64,000 nt of DNA from Acidobacteriaceae bacterium TAA 166 (GCA_000421065.1 ATWD01000001.1:3774001-3838000); one strand, 5' to 3'; shown: positions 24,687 to 33,714, counted from the stretch's first letter. Program-made: numbers and translations. The notes: generated by a model from the letters alone, not told the origin.

Positions 24687-26876
24687 GTGAAGACGCAAAC
24701 GGCGGTTAGGATACGGCGAGCTCTGTGGTTTGCGTGTTGTATCTCGATGGTCTCCCTGCCCATGCGGGCGCAGCATATGGAGTGGCGCGACTATGGGGGA
24801 GCCGCGGATGGCGCGCAGTACTCGGCGCTCAAGCAGGTCAATCGGGGCAACGTCGCTCAGCTTGAGAAGGCGTGGACCTTCGAGACCGGGGACAACCGCG
24901 GTTATCTCTTCAATCCCATCGTCATCGGCAAGGTGATGTATGTGCTGGCGCACAACAACTCCGTGGTTGCGCTGGATGCCGAGAGCGGGCGTGAGCTGTG
25001 GACGCATGGATTCGATGCCAAGACGTTGCTGATGACCAACCGCGGCATCAATTACTGGGAGAGCGAAGACAAGAAGGACCGCCGGTTGATCGTGGCCGTG
25101 GATAACAATCTCGTGGAGCTGAATGCCGAGACCGGAGAACCGATTTCGAGCTTCGGCACCGGCGGCAAGATCGATCTGCGCGAGGGACTGGGGCGCGATC
25201 CGCAGCGGCTTACGCTGGTGCAGTCCTATAACCCTGGGCGTATCTTTCATGATCTGCTGATCCTGGGTTCGTCGACGAACGAGGAGTACGGATCGGGGCC
25301 TGGGGATATCCGCGCCTATAACGTGCTGACCGGCAAGCTGGAGTGGACCTTCCATACGATTCCGCATCCGGGCGAGACGGGCTATGAGACGTGGCCGAAG
25401 GATGCGTGGAAGACCGTCGGCGGAGCGAATGCCTGGAGCGGCATGGCGCTCGATACCCAGCGTGGAATCGTCTTTATCCCGACGGCCAGCCCGAAGTACA
25501 ACTTCTACGGTGCCAATCGCAAGGGAGCGAATCTCTTCGGCGATTGCCTGCTGGCGCTCGATGCGAAGACGGGAAGGCTGGTCTGGTATTACCAGATGGT
25601 GCATCACGATATCTGGGACTACGACAACGCTTCGACGCCGATGCTGCTGACGGTGCATCACGAAGGCAAGAAGGTGGATGTAGTCGCGCAGGCCAGCAAG
25701 ACGGGTTTCCTGTGGGTCTTCGATCGCGAGACTGGCAAGCCTCTGTGGCCAGTGGAGGAGCGTCCGGTTCCGAAGTCGCCTATGCCGGGCGAGGAGACCT
25801 CGCCGACGCAGCCGTTTCCTACGTTGCCGTTCCCATTTGCCCGGCAGAAGTTTACGGCTGAGGAGCTGAGTCCGTTTCTCGAGCCGGAGGAGAAATCTCA
25901 ATTAGCTGCTCAGATTAAAGCAGCGAGGAATCAGGGACTGTTTACGCCGCCGAGTCTCGAGGATACGGTCGAGATGCCCGGGAACAACGGTGGGGCGAAC
26001 TTTGGAGGGTCGGCGGTCGATCCGGCGACGGGATATTTCTATGTTGTGTCAAAGGATCTTCCGGCGATGCTGAAGCTCACGCTGGCGGCGGAGCCTTTGA
26101 AGATGGGGTCGCCGGAGGTGCGTGGGCGGGCGCTGTTCGAGGCGAACTGCAGTCTGTGCCATGGGACGAATCGAGCAGGCAAGCCGCCTGCAATCCCTTC
26201 ACTAGTGGATGTTCGTTCGAGGCTGAGCGAGAAGGAGATTCAGGACACGGTTCGTTATGGCAAGGGGCTGATGCCTTCGTTTGCGCAGCTCTCAGGGGAC
26301 GATGTCTCGTCGGTGATCGCGTATCTCACGCGGCCGGACCTTTCGCCGGATGAACCTAAGTCAGCGTCTCCGGTTGCGAAGCCTGCCGCGGGTGATCCGG
26401 CGTTGGCGCACTATCGCTCGAGCTTCGGCTTCATGTTTGCGTCGAGCGGCCTGCCGGTGATCGCTCCTCCCTGGACGACCCTGACCGCCTACGATCTGAA
26501 TACAGGCACGATCCGTTGGCAGATTCCGTTGGGAGAGGTTCCGGAGCTGGCGGCCAAAGGAATCACGAATACGGGTTCGCATTTTCCGAAGGTGAATCCG
26601 GTGGTGACGGCGGGTGGGCTGATCTTTACGGGCTCGCGTGATAAGAAGGTGCGCGCCCTGGATTCGAAGACGGGGAAGGTGCTGTGGGAGTCGGAGGTCG
26701 GCGCTGCGCTCGATGGAATGCCTGCGGTCTATGAGGTGAATGGGCGCGAGTATGTGGTGTTCTGCGCCGCGGCGCGGTCGACGACGCATACGCATGCCGT
26801 GCCGGGGCATCCTGCCTCGCAGGACCCGATTCACGGAGCATATGTGGCGTTTGCTCTGCCGGCGGGCAGCCGATGA
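24687..26876 (+). CDS. PQQ-dependent dehydrogenase with an internal cytochrome c domain
   Basis: About 729 aa from a GTG start (GGAAGG at 24671-24676 upstream), with a signal peptide (RRALWFACCISMVSLPMRA). It is a quinoprotein propeller of the glucose/alcohol dehydrogenase class: repeated tryptophan-docking phrases (DAESGRELWTHGF, DAKTGRLVWYYQ, DSKTGKVLWESEV) and the active-site-type HHDIWDYDNASTP. A c-type heme domain is inserted between propeller blades: CSLCH at 488-492, with GRALFEANC before it and MPSF as the probable distal Met. The enzyme would oxidise a sugar or alcohol in the periplasm and pass electrons to its own heme. It lies 88 nt after the DUF1080 gene, probably in one operon. 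No pqq biosynthesis genes are in the window. Confidence 0.88.
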   Translation: MKTQTAVRIRRALWFACCISMVSLPMRAQHMEWRDYGGAADGAQYSALKQVNRGNVAQLEKAWTFETGDNRGYLFNPIVIGKVMYVLAHNNSVVALDAESGRELWTHGFDAKTLLMTNRGINYWESEDKKDRRLIVAVDNNLVELNAETGEPISSFGTGGKIDLREGLGRDPQRLTLVQSYNPGRIFHDLLILGSSTNEEYGSGPGDIRAYNVLTGKLEWTFHTIPHPGETGYETWPKDAWKTVGGANAWSGMALDTQRGIVFIPTASPKYNFYGANRKGANLFGDCLLALDAKTGRLVWYYQMVHHDIWDYDNASTPMLLTVHHEGKKVDVVAQASKTGFLWVFDRETGKPLWPVEERPVPKSPMPGEETSPTQPFPTLPFPFARQKFTAEELSPFLEPEEKSQLAAQIKAARNQGLFTPPSLEDTVEMPGNNGGANFGGSAVDPATGYFYVVSKDLPAMLKLTLAAEPLKMGSPEVRGRALFEANCSLCHGTNRAGKPPAIPSLVDVRSRLSEKEIQDTVRYGKGLMPSFAQLSGDDVSSVIAYLTRPDLSPDEPKSASPVAKPAAGDPALAHYRSSFGFMFASSGLPVIAPPWTTLTAYDLNTGTIRWQIPLGEVPELAAKGITNTGSHFPKVNPVVTAGGLIFTGSRDKKVRALDSKTGKVLWESEVGAALDGMPAVYEVNGREYVVFCAAARSTTHTHAVPGHPASQDPIHGAYVAFALPAGSR

Positions 26877-26915
26877 TCGTCAGATGAGATGATTTGGGAG
26901 TGAAGGGACGATGAG

Positions 26916-28154
26916 ATGCTGAAAGCTCGGCTAGGCCTGATGTTTCTGCTGGAGTATGTGATCTGGGGCACGTGGTATGTCACCATCGGGACCTGGCTTT
27001 CGGTCTCGGAGCACTTCAATGGACGGCAGATCGGTCTGGTCTCTGGATCGACGGCGGTGGGAGCGATTGTGGCTCCGCTGCTGGTGGGCCTGATGGCGGA
27101 CAAGCTGTTCGCGACCGAAAAGGTGTTGGCGGTGCTGCACCTGATGGGCGGTGTGCTGCTGTTTCTGGCGGCGCGGCAACATACGTTTCCGGCGGTGTAC
27201 ACGTTGATGCTGTTGCACTGCTGCTGTTTTATGCCGACGCTGGCGCTGACGAACTCGCTCTCGTTCCGGCATATCCGCGACCCGAAGGCGGAGTTTGGAG
27301 CGATCCGCGTAATGGGGACGGCGGGGTGGATCGTGATTGGCCTGCTGATCGGCAAGCTACGCCTGGAGGCGACGTCGAAGCCGCTGATGCTGGGCGCCGC
27401 GATCTCGATTGTGATGGCGGTCTACTGCCTGACGCTTCCGCATACGCCACCGCTCGAGCCCGAGGGCAAGTTCTCGATGGGCAAGCTGTTTCCGAGGGAG
27501 GCGGTGGGTCTATTGAAGGAGCGGTCGATGGCGGTGTTTGCGATCGCGTCGTTCCTGATCTGCATCCCGCTGACGTTTTATTACGCGTTCACCAATCTCT
27601 ACTTTAACCAGGCAGGTGTGGTGAATGCGGCCGGAAAGATGACGCTGGGGCAGGGGTCGGAGCTGTTCTGCATGCTGCTGATCCCGGTCTTCTTCCGCAG
27701 GCTGGGCGTGAAGTACATGCTGGCGGTGGGGATGTTCTGCTGGGCGCTGCGCTACCTGATGTTCGCCTATGGCAACGCGGGCGCGGGGATGTGGATGTTC
27801 TGGATCGGCATTGCGATCCACGGCGTCTGCTACGACTTCTTCTTCGTGACCGGGCAGATTTACATTGATCGTAAGGCTCCGCCGGAGCTACGGGCGGCGG
27901 CGCAGGGGCTGATCGCCTTCATCACGCTGGGTGCGGGCATGTTGATCGGATCGTGGCTGGTAGGCGCGGTGGTGGACCGCTTTACGCTGCAGTCGGCGGT
28001 GGGCACGCAGAGCTATGACTGGCGCTCGGTGTGGCTGGTGGCCAGCGGAATCTCGCTGGTGGTGCTGGTCGCGTTCCTGCTGACGTTCAAGGAGCGGGAA
28101 TCGGACGACGTGGACACATCGCAGCCGGTGCCGCTGCCGGATACGGTTCTGTAG
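26916..28154 (+). CDS. MFS permease, nucleoside:H+ symporter-like
   Basis: A 412-aa protein with about 12 hydrophobic helices. It starts MLKARLGLMFLLEYVIWGTW, and EYVIWGTWYVTIGTW with SVSEHF resembles the nucleoside permease group (NupG/XapB) of the major facilitator superfamily. The second half begins after GKLFPREAVGLL. Nucleoside permeases of this type are often adapted in acidobacteria and planctomycetes to unknown sugars. Its place between a periplasmic dehydrogenase and cytosolic sugar enzymes suggests it imports the oxidised or hydrolysed product. Same strand and close spacing to both neighbours. Confidence 0.82.
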   Translation: MLKARLGLMFLLEYVIWGTWYVTIGTWLSVSEHFNGRQIGLVSGSTAVGAIVAPLLVGLMADKLFATEKVLAVLHLMGGVLLFLAARQHTFPAVYTLMLLHCCCFMPTLALTNSLSFRHIRDPKAEFGAIRVMGTAGWIVIGLLIGKLRLEATSKPLMLGAAISIVMAVYCLTLPHTPPLEPEGKFSMGKLFPREAVGLLKERSMAVFAIASFLICIPLTFYYAFTNLYFNQAGVVNAAGKMTLGQGSELFCMLLIPVFFRRLGVKYMLAVGMFCWALRYLMFAYGNAGAGMWMFWIGIAIHGVCYDFFFVTGQIYIDRKAPPELRAAAQGLIAFITLGAGMLIGSWLVGAVVDRFTLQSAVGTQSYDWRSVWLVASGISLVVLVAFLLTFKERESDDVDTSQPVPLPDTVL

Positions 28155-28174
28155 AGAGAAAGGAAAGGGTGGGA

Positions 28175-29143
28175 ATGAAGTTTGCTTTGCTGGGGTATGG
28201 CTTTATGGGTGGGGCTCACCTGGCTGCTATGCGAAGGATCGACGGGGTGACGGTGAAGGCGGTGGCCTCCCGTACGCGACCGTCGGCGGATGGGCCGGCA
28301 CGGGGGAATCTCGACCTCGAGAGTGGCCCGTTGCCGGAGGATGTGGCATGGCTTCCGGACTGGCGAGAGGTCTTGAAGGATCCCGAGATCGATGCGGTGG
28401 ATGTATGCCTGCCGACCGATCTGCATAGAGAAGTGGTGCTGGCGGCGCTGACGGCGGGCAAGCACGTCTTCTGCGAGAAGCCGATGGCGTTGAACACCGA
28501 GGACTGCGAGGTGATTCTGCGGGCGGCGGAGACCAGCAGCGGGACCTTCATGGTGGGGCAGGTGCTGCGGTTCATGTTTCCGTATCAGTTTGCCGCTGAG
28601 TTTCTCAAAGAGCAGGGCCGAGAAACGGTTCTGCGATGCGTCTTCGAGCGCAAGACGGGATTCCCCGGGTGGGGTGGGTGGCTGGGCAAGGCGGAGCGAA
28701 GCGGAGGGGCAATCCTCGATCTGCTGAGCCACGATCTGGACCAAGTGCTTCATATCTTTGGTCCTCCGGACTCTGTGCGCGCGGTTACGCTGGGGCCGGT
28801 CGACACCATGCGGGCGACGATGCGGTATGAGGATGATCTCGAGGTCGAGGTGGCCGGGGGATGGTTTCAGTCCGAACTTCCATTTTCGGCTGGCTTCGAG
28901 ATCGAGACGGATGCGGCGCTGCTCTCGTTTCGTGAGGGAGTTCTTCGGCGGGGTGACCGGATCATCGAGATGCCGGAGCAGAATCCTTACTTGGATGAGA
29001 TCGCTTACTTCGTCGATTGCTGCCGCAAAGGCATTGCCCCGGACCGTTGTCTACCGGCCGAGTCTGCAGCGGCGGTGCGGCTGTCGAACTTACTGCGGGA
29101 GTCCCGCGATGAAAATGGAAGGGGAATAGCATGGCAAATGTAG
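28175..29143 (+). CDS. Gfo/Idh/MocA-family sugar oxidoreductase
   Basis: A 322-aa protein. The N-terminal Rossmann fold starts directly with MKFALLGYGFMGGAH (GxGxxG dinucleotide loop), and the family signature CEKPMA with the catalytic Lys lies near residue 110. It is followed by the mixed beta-sheet substrate domain (SGGAILDLLSHDLDQVLHIFG). Members oxidise or reduce sugars and cyclitols, often at C3. The true start is the ATG at 28175: the frame is open further upstream but overlaps the MFS gene in another frame, and GGAAAGGG lies just before 28175. It overlaps the next gene by 13 nt. Confidence 0.88.
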   Translation: MKFALLGYGFMGGAHLAAMRRIDGVTVKAVASRTRPSADGPARGNLDLESGPLPEDVAWLPDWREVLKDPEIDAVDVCLPTDLHREVVLAALTAGKHVFCEKPMALNTEDCEVILRAAETSSGTFMVGQVLRFMFPYQFAAEFLKEQGRETVLRCVFERKTGFPGWGGWLGKAERSGGAILDLLSHDLDQVLHIFGPPDSVRAVTLGPVDTMRATMRYEDDLEVEVAGGWFQSELPFSAGFEIETDAALLSFREGVLRRGDRIIEMPEQNPYLDEIAYFVDCCRKGIAPDRCLPAESAAAVRLSNLLRESRDENGRGIAWQM

Positions 29144-29976
29144 ATCCGATGGAGATTGGCCTGGTCTTCTGGACGGAGGAGAGCGCGGCAAAGATGCTCG
29201 CGTATCTGAAGTCTTTCGGCCTGCGTGTGGGGCAGCTTGGTGTGCCGCCGGCGATCGACTGTGTGAAGGCGTTGGGGGAGTGGAAGGCGCAGCTTCCGGG
29301 CTCGGGCGTGATCCTGACCAGCGCGGTCTGCTGCTATGAGGGCGAGGACTACTCGAACCTGGAACGGGTGCATGAGTCGGTCGGGTTTACAACGCCGAAG
29401 TATCGTGAGGCCCGGACTGCTCGGACGCGCGAGATTGCCGAGCTTGCGCATGGGCTGGGGATTGGTGCGGTCTCGTGCCACATCGGATTTATTCCTTCGG
29501 ATCGCAAGAACGCGCTTTATGGGGAGCTGCGCGAAGTGACCCGGCAGCTCTGCGATGTGTGCGCGGAGCATAAGCAGGATTTCGTGCTCGAGACCGGGCA
29601 GGAGTCGGCCGAGGTGCTGCTGGGCTTTATCGCGGATGTGGAACGGAGCAACCTGAAGGTAAACTTCGACCCGGCGAATATGGTGCTGTATGGCTCGGGT
29701 GATCCCATTGAGGCGCTGGGAATGCTGCGTGAGCATGTGCTCTCGGTCCACTGCAAGGATGGCCGCTCGCCGGTCGGGCAGGGCCAGTTGGGATCGGAGT
29801 GCCGCCTGGGAGATGGCGAGGTGGATTTTCCGGCGTTTCTGGAGCAGCTCAAAAAGATCGGATATACCGGTACGCTCACGATTGAGCGCGAGGAGCCGGA
29901 TCTCGAGACGAAGAATGCCGATGTGCGGACTGCCATCGAGAGGCTGAAGCAGTGGAAGACAGAGGCTGGTCTCTAA
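29131..29976 (+). CDS. Sugar phosphate isomerase/epimerase-type TIM barrel (AP endonuclease 2 fold)
   Basis: A 281-aa protein of the xylose isomerase-like TIM-barrel superfamily: VSCHIGFIPSD, DFVLETGQESAEVLLGF, NLKVNFDPANMVLYG, LSVHCKDGR, GEVDFPAFLEQLKKIGYTGTLTIERE. Metal ligands Glu/Asp/His/Glu typical for the fold are visible in FVLETG, VNFDPAN, SVHCKD and TIERE. It partners with the Gfo/Idh/MocA gene, with which it overlaps by 13 nt; the pairing is very common in inositol- and keto-sugar-type pathways. Substrate unknown. Ribosome site GGAAGGGG lies inside the upstream gene. Followed by repeat copy D. Confidence 0.87.
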   Translation: MANVDPMEIGLVFWTEESAAKMLAYLKSFGLRVGQLGVPPAIDCVKALGEWKAQLPGSGVILTSAVCCYEGEDYSNLERVHESVGFTTPKYREARTARTREIAELAHGLGIGAVSCHIGFIPSDRKNALYGELREVTRQLCDVCAEHKQDFVLETGQESAEVLLGFIADVERSNLKVNFDPANMVLYGSGDPIEALGMLREHVLSVHCKDGRSPVGQGQLGSECRLGDGEVDFPAFLEQLKKIGYTGTLTIEREEPDLETKNADVRTAIERLKQWKTEAGL

Positions 29977-29981
29977 GAAAG

Positions 29982-30187
29982 GCGCTGGCCTGCCGGCCGG
30001 GCCCACTGCGCGTGGGACGCACCCTTCGTGACGTGTGTACTCCCTTTGGGGTGAGACTCCCGTTGGTCACTTGCGAAGATCTTTGCGCCGACCAACGGGA
30101 GGCCCACGGCGAAGCCGGTATACGCGTCACGAAGGGTGCGCTCCACGCGCAGTGGGCCCGCGCGGCAGCGCCTGTCTTTTATTCCCC
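29982..30187. repeat. Palindromic intergenic repeat, copy D (most regular copy)
   Basis: The clearest copy, filling the gap between two convergent genes. Outer arms GGCCGGGCCCACTGCGCGTG / CACGCGCAGTGGGCCCGCGC; middle arms CGCACCCTTCGTGACGTGT / ACGCGTCACGAAGGGTGCG; inner arms CTCCCGTTGGTC / GACCAACGGGAGG around ACTTGCGAAGATCTTTGCGCC. The arms are near-perfect complements, so either strand could fold into a single long hairpin about 180 nt in length. The right edge on the minus strand reads TAAGGGGAATA next to the dehydrogenase stop, a diverged form of the edge signature. Confidence 0.9.
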
Positions 30188-31876
30188 TTAGCGCAGCATA
30201 AAGGACCAGAGCGTATCGCCGGTCGCGGCGATGACGTACTGATGGCCATCAAGCTCGAAGGTCTGGGGAGCGTTGGTGACCTGACCGATCCGTGTGTTCC
30301 AGATCGGGTTGCCGGTGGCGGCGTCGAAGGCCGCGAGCGAGCCGGAGCCATCGCCGGTGAAGAGCAGACCGCCCGCGGTAGAGAGGATGCCTCCGCCGCC
30401 GATGCGGCCGCCGTAGAATTTATGCCGCCAGCGGGCATCACCGGTCTTGTAGTCGATGGCGGTCAGAAAGCTTCCGGTGGATCCGACGGAGGCCTCTTCC
30501 TTGCCGCCAAGGCCCATGGAGCCGCGCGGGTCAGGATCGGTGAGATAGAAGATCGAGAAGCTGTCGACCTCGTAGGTATAGAGCAAACCGGTGACGGGGG
30601 AGAAGGCCGGGGGCTCCCAGTTGATGGTGCCGCTGGAGTTGGGCGAGGCGAGCGAGCCGGGGATCGTCGCGTCCTTCGAGGGATCGCGCTTCGGTCCGCC
30701 TGCCGGGGTCAGCCCGTTGGCCCAGCTGGTGGTCTGGCCGTAGCGGCTGGTGACCAGGTGTTCGCCGCTGACACGATCGAGAGTGAAATAGTAGCCGTTG
30801 CGCGCCGCGGTGGCGACCATCTTGCGCATCTTGCCCTTGAACATGCCGTCGAAGATAACGGGGGTCTGGGCGGAGTCGTAGTCGTGCATGTCGTGCGGCG
30901 AGGTCTGGAAGTACCAGGACATCTTGCCGGTGTCGACGTTGACCGCGATCAGCGAGCAGGTGAAGAGATTGTCCTTATCGCCGCGCATCCCGGTGGTGTA
31001 GGCGGGAGTGGGGTTGCCGGTGCCGAAGATGTAGAGGTTGGTCGCGGGATCGTAGGCGCCGGTGATCCAGGTCTGGGCGCCGCCGTGGCGGGCAGCATCG
31101 ATCGTGGTCCAGGTATCGGCGCCGGGGTCGCCCTTCTCCATGGGAACGGTATAGAACTTCCACTGCAGATCGCCGGTCTCGGGATCGTAGGACTGGAGGA
31201 AGCCGGGCGAGTCGATGTCGTTGCCGACGCCGACCAGAACATGCTTGCCGATGACGATGGGGGCGGGGGTGGAGAAGTAGCCCTCTTCGACCTTGGCGAT
31301 CTGGCGGTGCCAGCGCTCCTTGCCGGTCTTGGCATCGAGCGAGACCAGGTAGTCGTCCGGGGTCTCCATGAAGAGATAGCCGTTCCACATGCCGAAGCCG
31401 CGATTGCCGATGTGGGTTCCGCCGGTGGTCTTCCAGTAGTAGTGCCAGAGCGGGTGGCCATCGCGCGCGTCGAGCGCCCAGGCGTTGTCGGGCATGGTGA
31501 TGTAGATGGTTCCATCGACCACGAGCGCGGAGCCCTTGATGGAGCCGCCGTGGATGCTGATGGCCCCCGTGCCCTCGCCGCCCACGATGGTCGTGACGGC
31601 GTTACGGGCGTTGTTGTTGATGGAGTTGGGGCCGGGGGAGCCGTCGCCGGGGGTGAGCTGTGACGTCCAGGCGAGGCCGAGATTCTTGACCGTCTGGCGG
31701 TTGACGGCGGTGAGCGAGCTGTAACGCTTGCCGGTGTAGTCGCCGTTGTAGGTGGGCCAGGTCTTGGCGAGCGGCTTGAGCAGATCGGAGGGAGCGACCC
31801 CTGCGCCCTGTCCGAAGGAGAGGGTCGTAGTGGCGAAGAAGAGGGATGCGATGGAGAGCGTATGTCGAATGTTCAC
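30188..31876 (-). CDS. PQQ-dependent alcohol/sugar dehydrogenase (quinoprotein propeller, no heme domain)
   Basis: A 562-aa protein with a signal peptide (to about residue 22, LSFGQ) and an eight-bladed propeller of the methanol/ethanol dehydrogenase class: WPTYNGDYTGKRYSSL at the start, DARDGHPLWHYYW, DAKTGKERWHRQI, DPETGDLQWKFYT, DYKTGDARWRHKF. The active-site segment is HDMHDYDSAQTP. Only one cysteine is present, so the adjacent-Cys disulfide typical of methanol dehydrogenases is absent. The GTG start overlaps the stop of the upstream cytochrome gene (GTGA), so the two form an operon in which the diheme cytochrome is the probable electron acceptor. Its 3' end abuts repeat copy D. Confidence 0.88.
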   Translation of the reverse strand: MNIRHTLSIASLFFATTTLSFGQGAGVAPSDLLKPLAKTWPTYNGDYTGKRYSSLTAVNRQTVKNLGLAWTSQLTPGDGSPGPNSINNNARNAVTTIVGGEGTGAISIHGGSIKGSALVVDGTIYITMPDNAWALDARDGHPLWHYYWKTTGGTHIGNRGFGMWNGYLFMETPDDYLVSLDAKTGKERWHRQIAKVEEGYFSTPAPIVIGKHVLVGVGNDIDSPGFLQSYDPETGDLQWKFYTVPMEKGDPGADTWTTIDAARHGGAQTWITGAYDPATNLYIFGTGNPTPAYTTGMRGDKDNLFTCSLIAVNVDTGKMSWYFQTSPHDMHDYDSAQTPVIFDGMFKGKMRKMVATAARNGYYFTLDRVSGEHLVTSRYGQTTSWANGLTPAGGPKRDPSKDATIPGSLASPNSSGTINWEPPAFSPVTGLLYTYEVDSFSIFYLTDPDPRGSMGLGGKEEASVGSTGSFLTAIDYKTGDARWRHKFYGGRIGGGGILSTAGGLLFTGDGSGSLAAFDAATGNPIWNTRIGQVTNAPQTFELDGHQYVIAATGDTLWSFMLR

Positions 31877-32796
31877 TTCAGGGTCACCAGATAGGCAGTC
31901 ACGTCGTGGATGTTCTCGTCGGTATAGGTGGGGAGCATCTCTCGGTGTCTTTCCAGGGGATCGTGCACGACGATGCGAGGCACGGTAGGTCCGAGGCGCT
32001 TGAAGCTACGCTCGGTTCCATCGCTGAGGCGGACGGTAACGAGGAAGTCGTCGATGTGGACGAGGTCGCCGGAGACGGCCGGACCTCCTCCGGTACTGAG
32101 GGTGGGGATCACCTCGACGGTGGCCTGAGCGCCGGCGCCTGCGGTCGCGGAGGTCCGTGCGCCGGTGACCCACCGCGTCTGCAGGACGCGAGGCTCCGGG
32201 AAGCGGGTGGCGATGTCTTTGAGGTCCCCGGTGGCGGAGTGGCAGTTGGCGCAGTGCGCGGCGAAGTAGGCCTGTCCTCGGGTGGCGTACCCGACGACGA
32301 TATTCAGCGGCTTGTCCTCTCCTGGCGGCTTGCCCTGGCTGCCGATGGTGCCGATCACGCTGCGGACGTAGGCGGCGACAGCGCCGGCGTCGTCGTTGTT
32401 CAGGCCGATGTTGGGCATGCCCTGCGCCTGACGCGCTCCCTGAATGATGGGAATAATGTTTTCGCCGTGGTGGTCGGTAAGGGCTGCCTGAGAGCGGAGG
32501 AGGTTGGGTCCACCCATATCGCCACCGCGAAGGTCGGGACCATGACAGGCCTGGCAATTAATGCCGTAGAGAGCTTTGCCGTGGGCGGCGACGACGGGGT
32601 CCTCCTGGGGGCGAGGTTCGCCGGAGTTGAAGACGTGCGGCCGGCCGGGAGTGGGAGCCTGCCCGGAAGGCGGAGCAGAGGCGGGTGTCTGCCCGGCAGC
32701 GGCGGGTGGAGGCGCTTGGGGAGACTGGGCGAAAATACCTAGAGCGGTGGCTACGGACGCTGTGCCCAGGGCAAGAATACGAAAGCGATTACGCAT
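31873..32796 (-). CDS. Exported diheme cytochrome c
   Basis: A 307-aa protein from MRNRFRILALGTASV, with a signal peptide (to about residue 23) and a Pro/Ala-rich linker (25-65). Two heme c attachment sites are present: CQACH (81-85) and CANCH (182-186), with Met ligand candidates in QGMPNIGL and elsewhere. The C-terminal half has a beta-rich segment (VHIDDFLVTVRLSDGTERSF) that resembles the usual tail of dehydrogenase-linked cytochromes, ending in TDENIHDVTAYLVTLK. It is translationally coupled to the PQQ dehydrogenase, so it should accept its electrons and hand them to the respiratory chain. Confidence 0.88.
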   Translation of the reverse strand: MRNRFRILALGTASVATALGIFAQSPQAPPPAAAGQTPASAPPSGQAPTPGRPHVFNSGEPRPQEDPVVAAHGKALYGINCQACHGPDLRGGDMGGPNLLRSQAALTDHHGENIIPIIQGARQAQGMPNIGLNNDDAGAVAAYVRSVIGTIGSQGKPPGEDKPLNIVVGYATRGQAYFAAHCANCHSATGDLKDIATRFPEPRVLQTRWVTGARTSATAGAGAQATVEVIPTLSTGGGPAVSGDLVHIDDFLVTVRLSDGTERSFKRLGPTVPRIVVHDPLERHREMLPTYTDENIHDVTAYLVTLK

Positions 32797-32941
32797 TAAA
32801 AACTCAACTTTTCTAGGCAAGTTAGGAGAAGACGAGGGGCTGCTGCTGGCTTTTCAACTCTTCGACAGACCCGTTTCGGCTTTCTTCTTATTAGACACTT
32901 TTTTACCTTACTGCGGGTACTTGCGGGAAGGGCGAGCAGAA

Positions 32942-33679
32942 ATGAGAAGAAGATCTATCATCGGATTTATGGCGTTAAGCGTGTTGGAGGAGAGAATTGC
33001 TGTTGACGGTTATGCCGTCGTTGAAGGTGCGCTTTCGAGCACCGATATGGTTTCTCTTATAGAAGTTTTGAAAAGAGTGGATGATTCGGGGGCCTTGCGA
33101 AGACAGGGTGGAGTCTTCGCGGTTCGCAATCTTCTAGACGCTCCTGAGATCAGGGAACTGGCGCGGTCAGAAGCTCTGGAAAATTGGTGCGGCCAGTTCT
33201 CGGTGACCAATTTTTTCCAGTGCGCGGAATTCTGTTTGATAAGATTCCCGACGCGAATTGGAAGGTTCCATGGCACCAGGATGTGACCATTGCGGTTCAA
33301 GAAAGGATTGATGTAGATGGATTTGGCTCGTGGTCAATCAAAGCGGATGTCATTCATGTACAGCCACCAGCATACGTTCTTGAAAAGATGATCTCAGTCC
33401 GACTGCATCTTGACAACTGTACTGCAGAAAATGGGGCTCTGCGGGTTATCCCCAGATCGCATCTTCGGGGGGCGAATTCCAGAGGAGGAGATTTCCGCTA
33501 TTCGAGAAGAGAATTCTGAGGAGATTTGTGTTGTGGCGAAGGGAGGAGCTCTGCTGATGCGTCCGCTCTTATTGCATGCGTCCTCGTCTTCCTTATCGCC
33601 GGCGCATCGTCGTGTCATTCATATTGACTTTGCTGCAGGGGAGCTGCCTGGTGGGTTGCGTTGGTTCAGCGAAAGGTAA
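32942..33679 (+). pseudogene. Phytanoyl-CoA dioxygenase (PhyH) family gene with two compensating frameshifts
   Basis: Three pieces in two frames join into one PhyH-like Fe(II)/2-oxoglutarate oxygenase. Piece 1 (32942 to about 33182) has VDGYAVVEGALSS. Piece 2 (about 33183-33469) has VRGILFDKIPDANWKVPWHQD with the HxD metal motif (WHQD), then ENGALRVIPRSH. Piece 3 (to 33679) has LLMRPLLLHASSSS with the distal His, and RRVIHIDFA with the 2-oxoglutarate Arg. The breaks fall in an A-run (GGAAAATTGG, near 33182, one base short) and a G-run (TTCGGGGGGCG, near 33470, one base long). Two opposite single-base changes in homopolymers could be sequencing errors; otherwise this is a recent pseudogene. 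Confidence 0.75.
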
Positions 33680-33714
33680 ACCTTTCATCCTTCGAACCCC
33701 GGTAAAATAGAAAT

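Noticed and set aside
24678-25901. 407-codon open frame on the minus strand inside the PQQ dehydrogenase gene
   Set aside because: It is antisense to a clear quinoprotein gene, is rich in Arg, Leu and His as expected for shadows in GC-rich DNA, and has no recognisable motif.
30035-31663. 542-codon open frame on the plus strand opposite the second PQQ dehydrogenase
   Set aside because: Gly/Val/Ala/Asp-rich shadow without motifs; it begins inside repeat copy D and the true gene is on the other strand.
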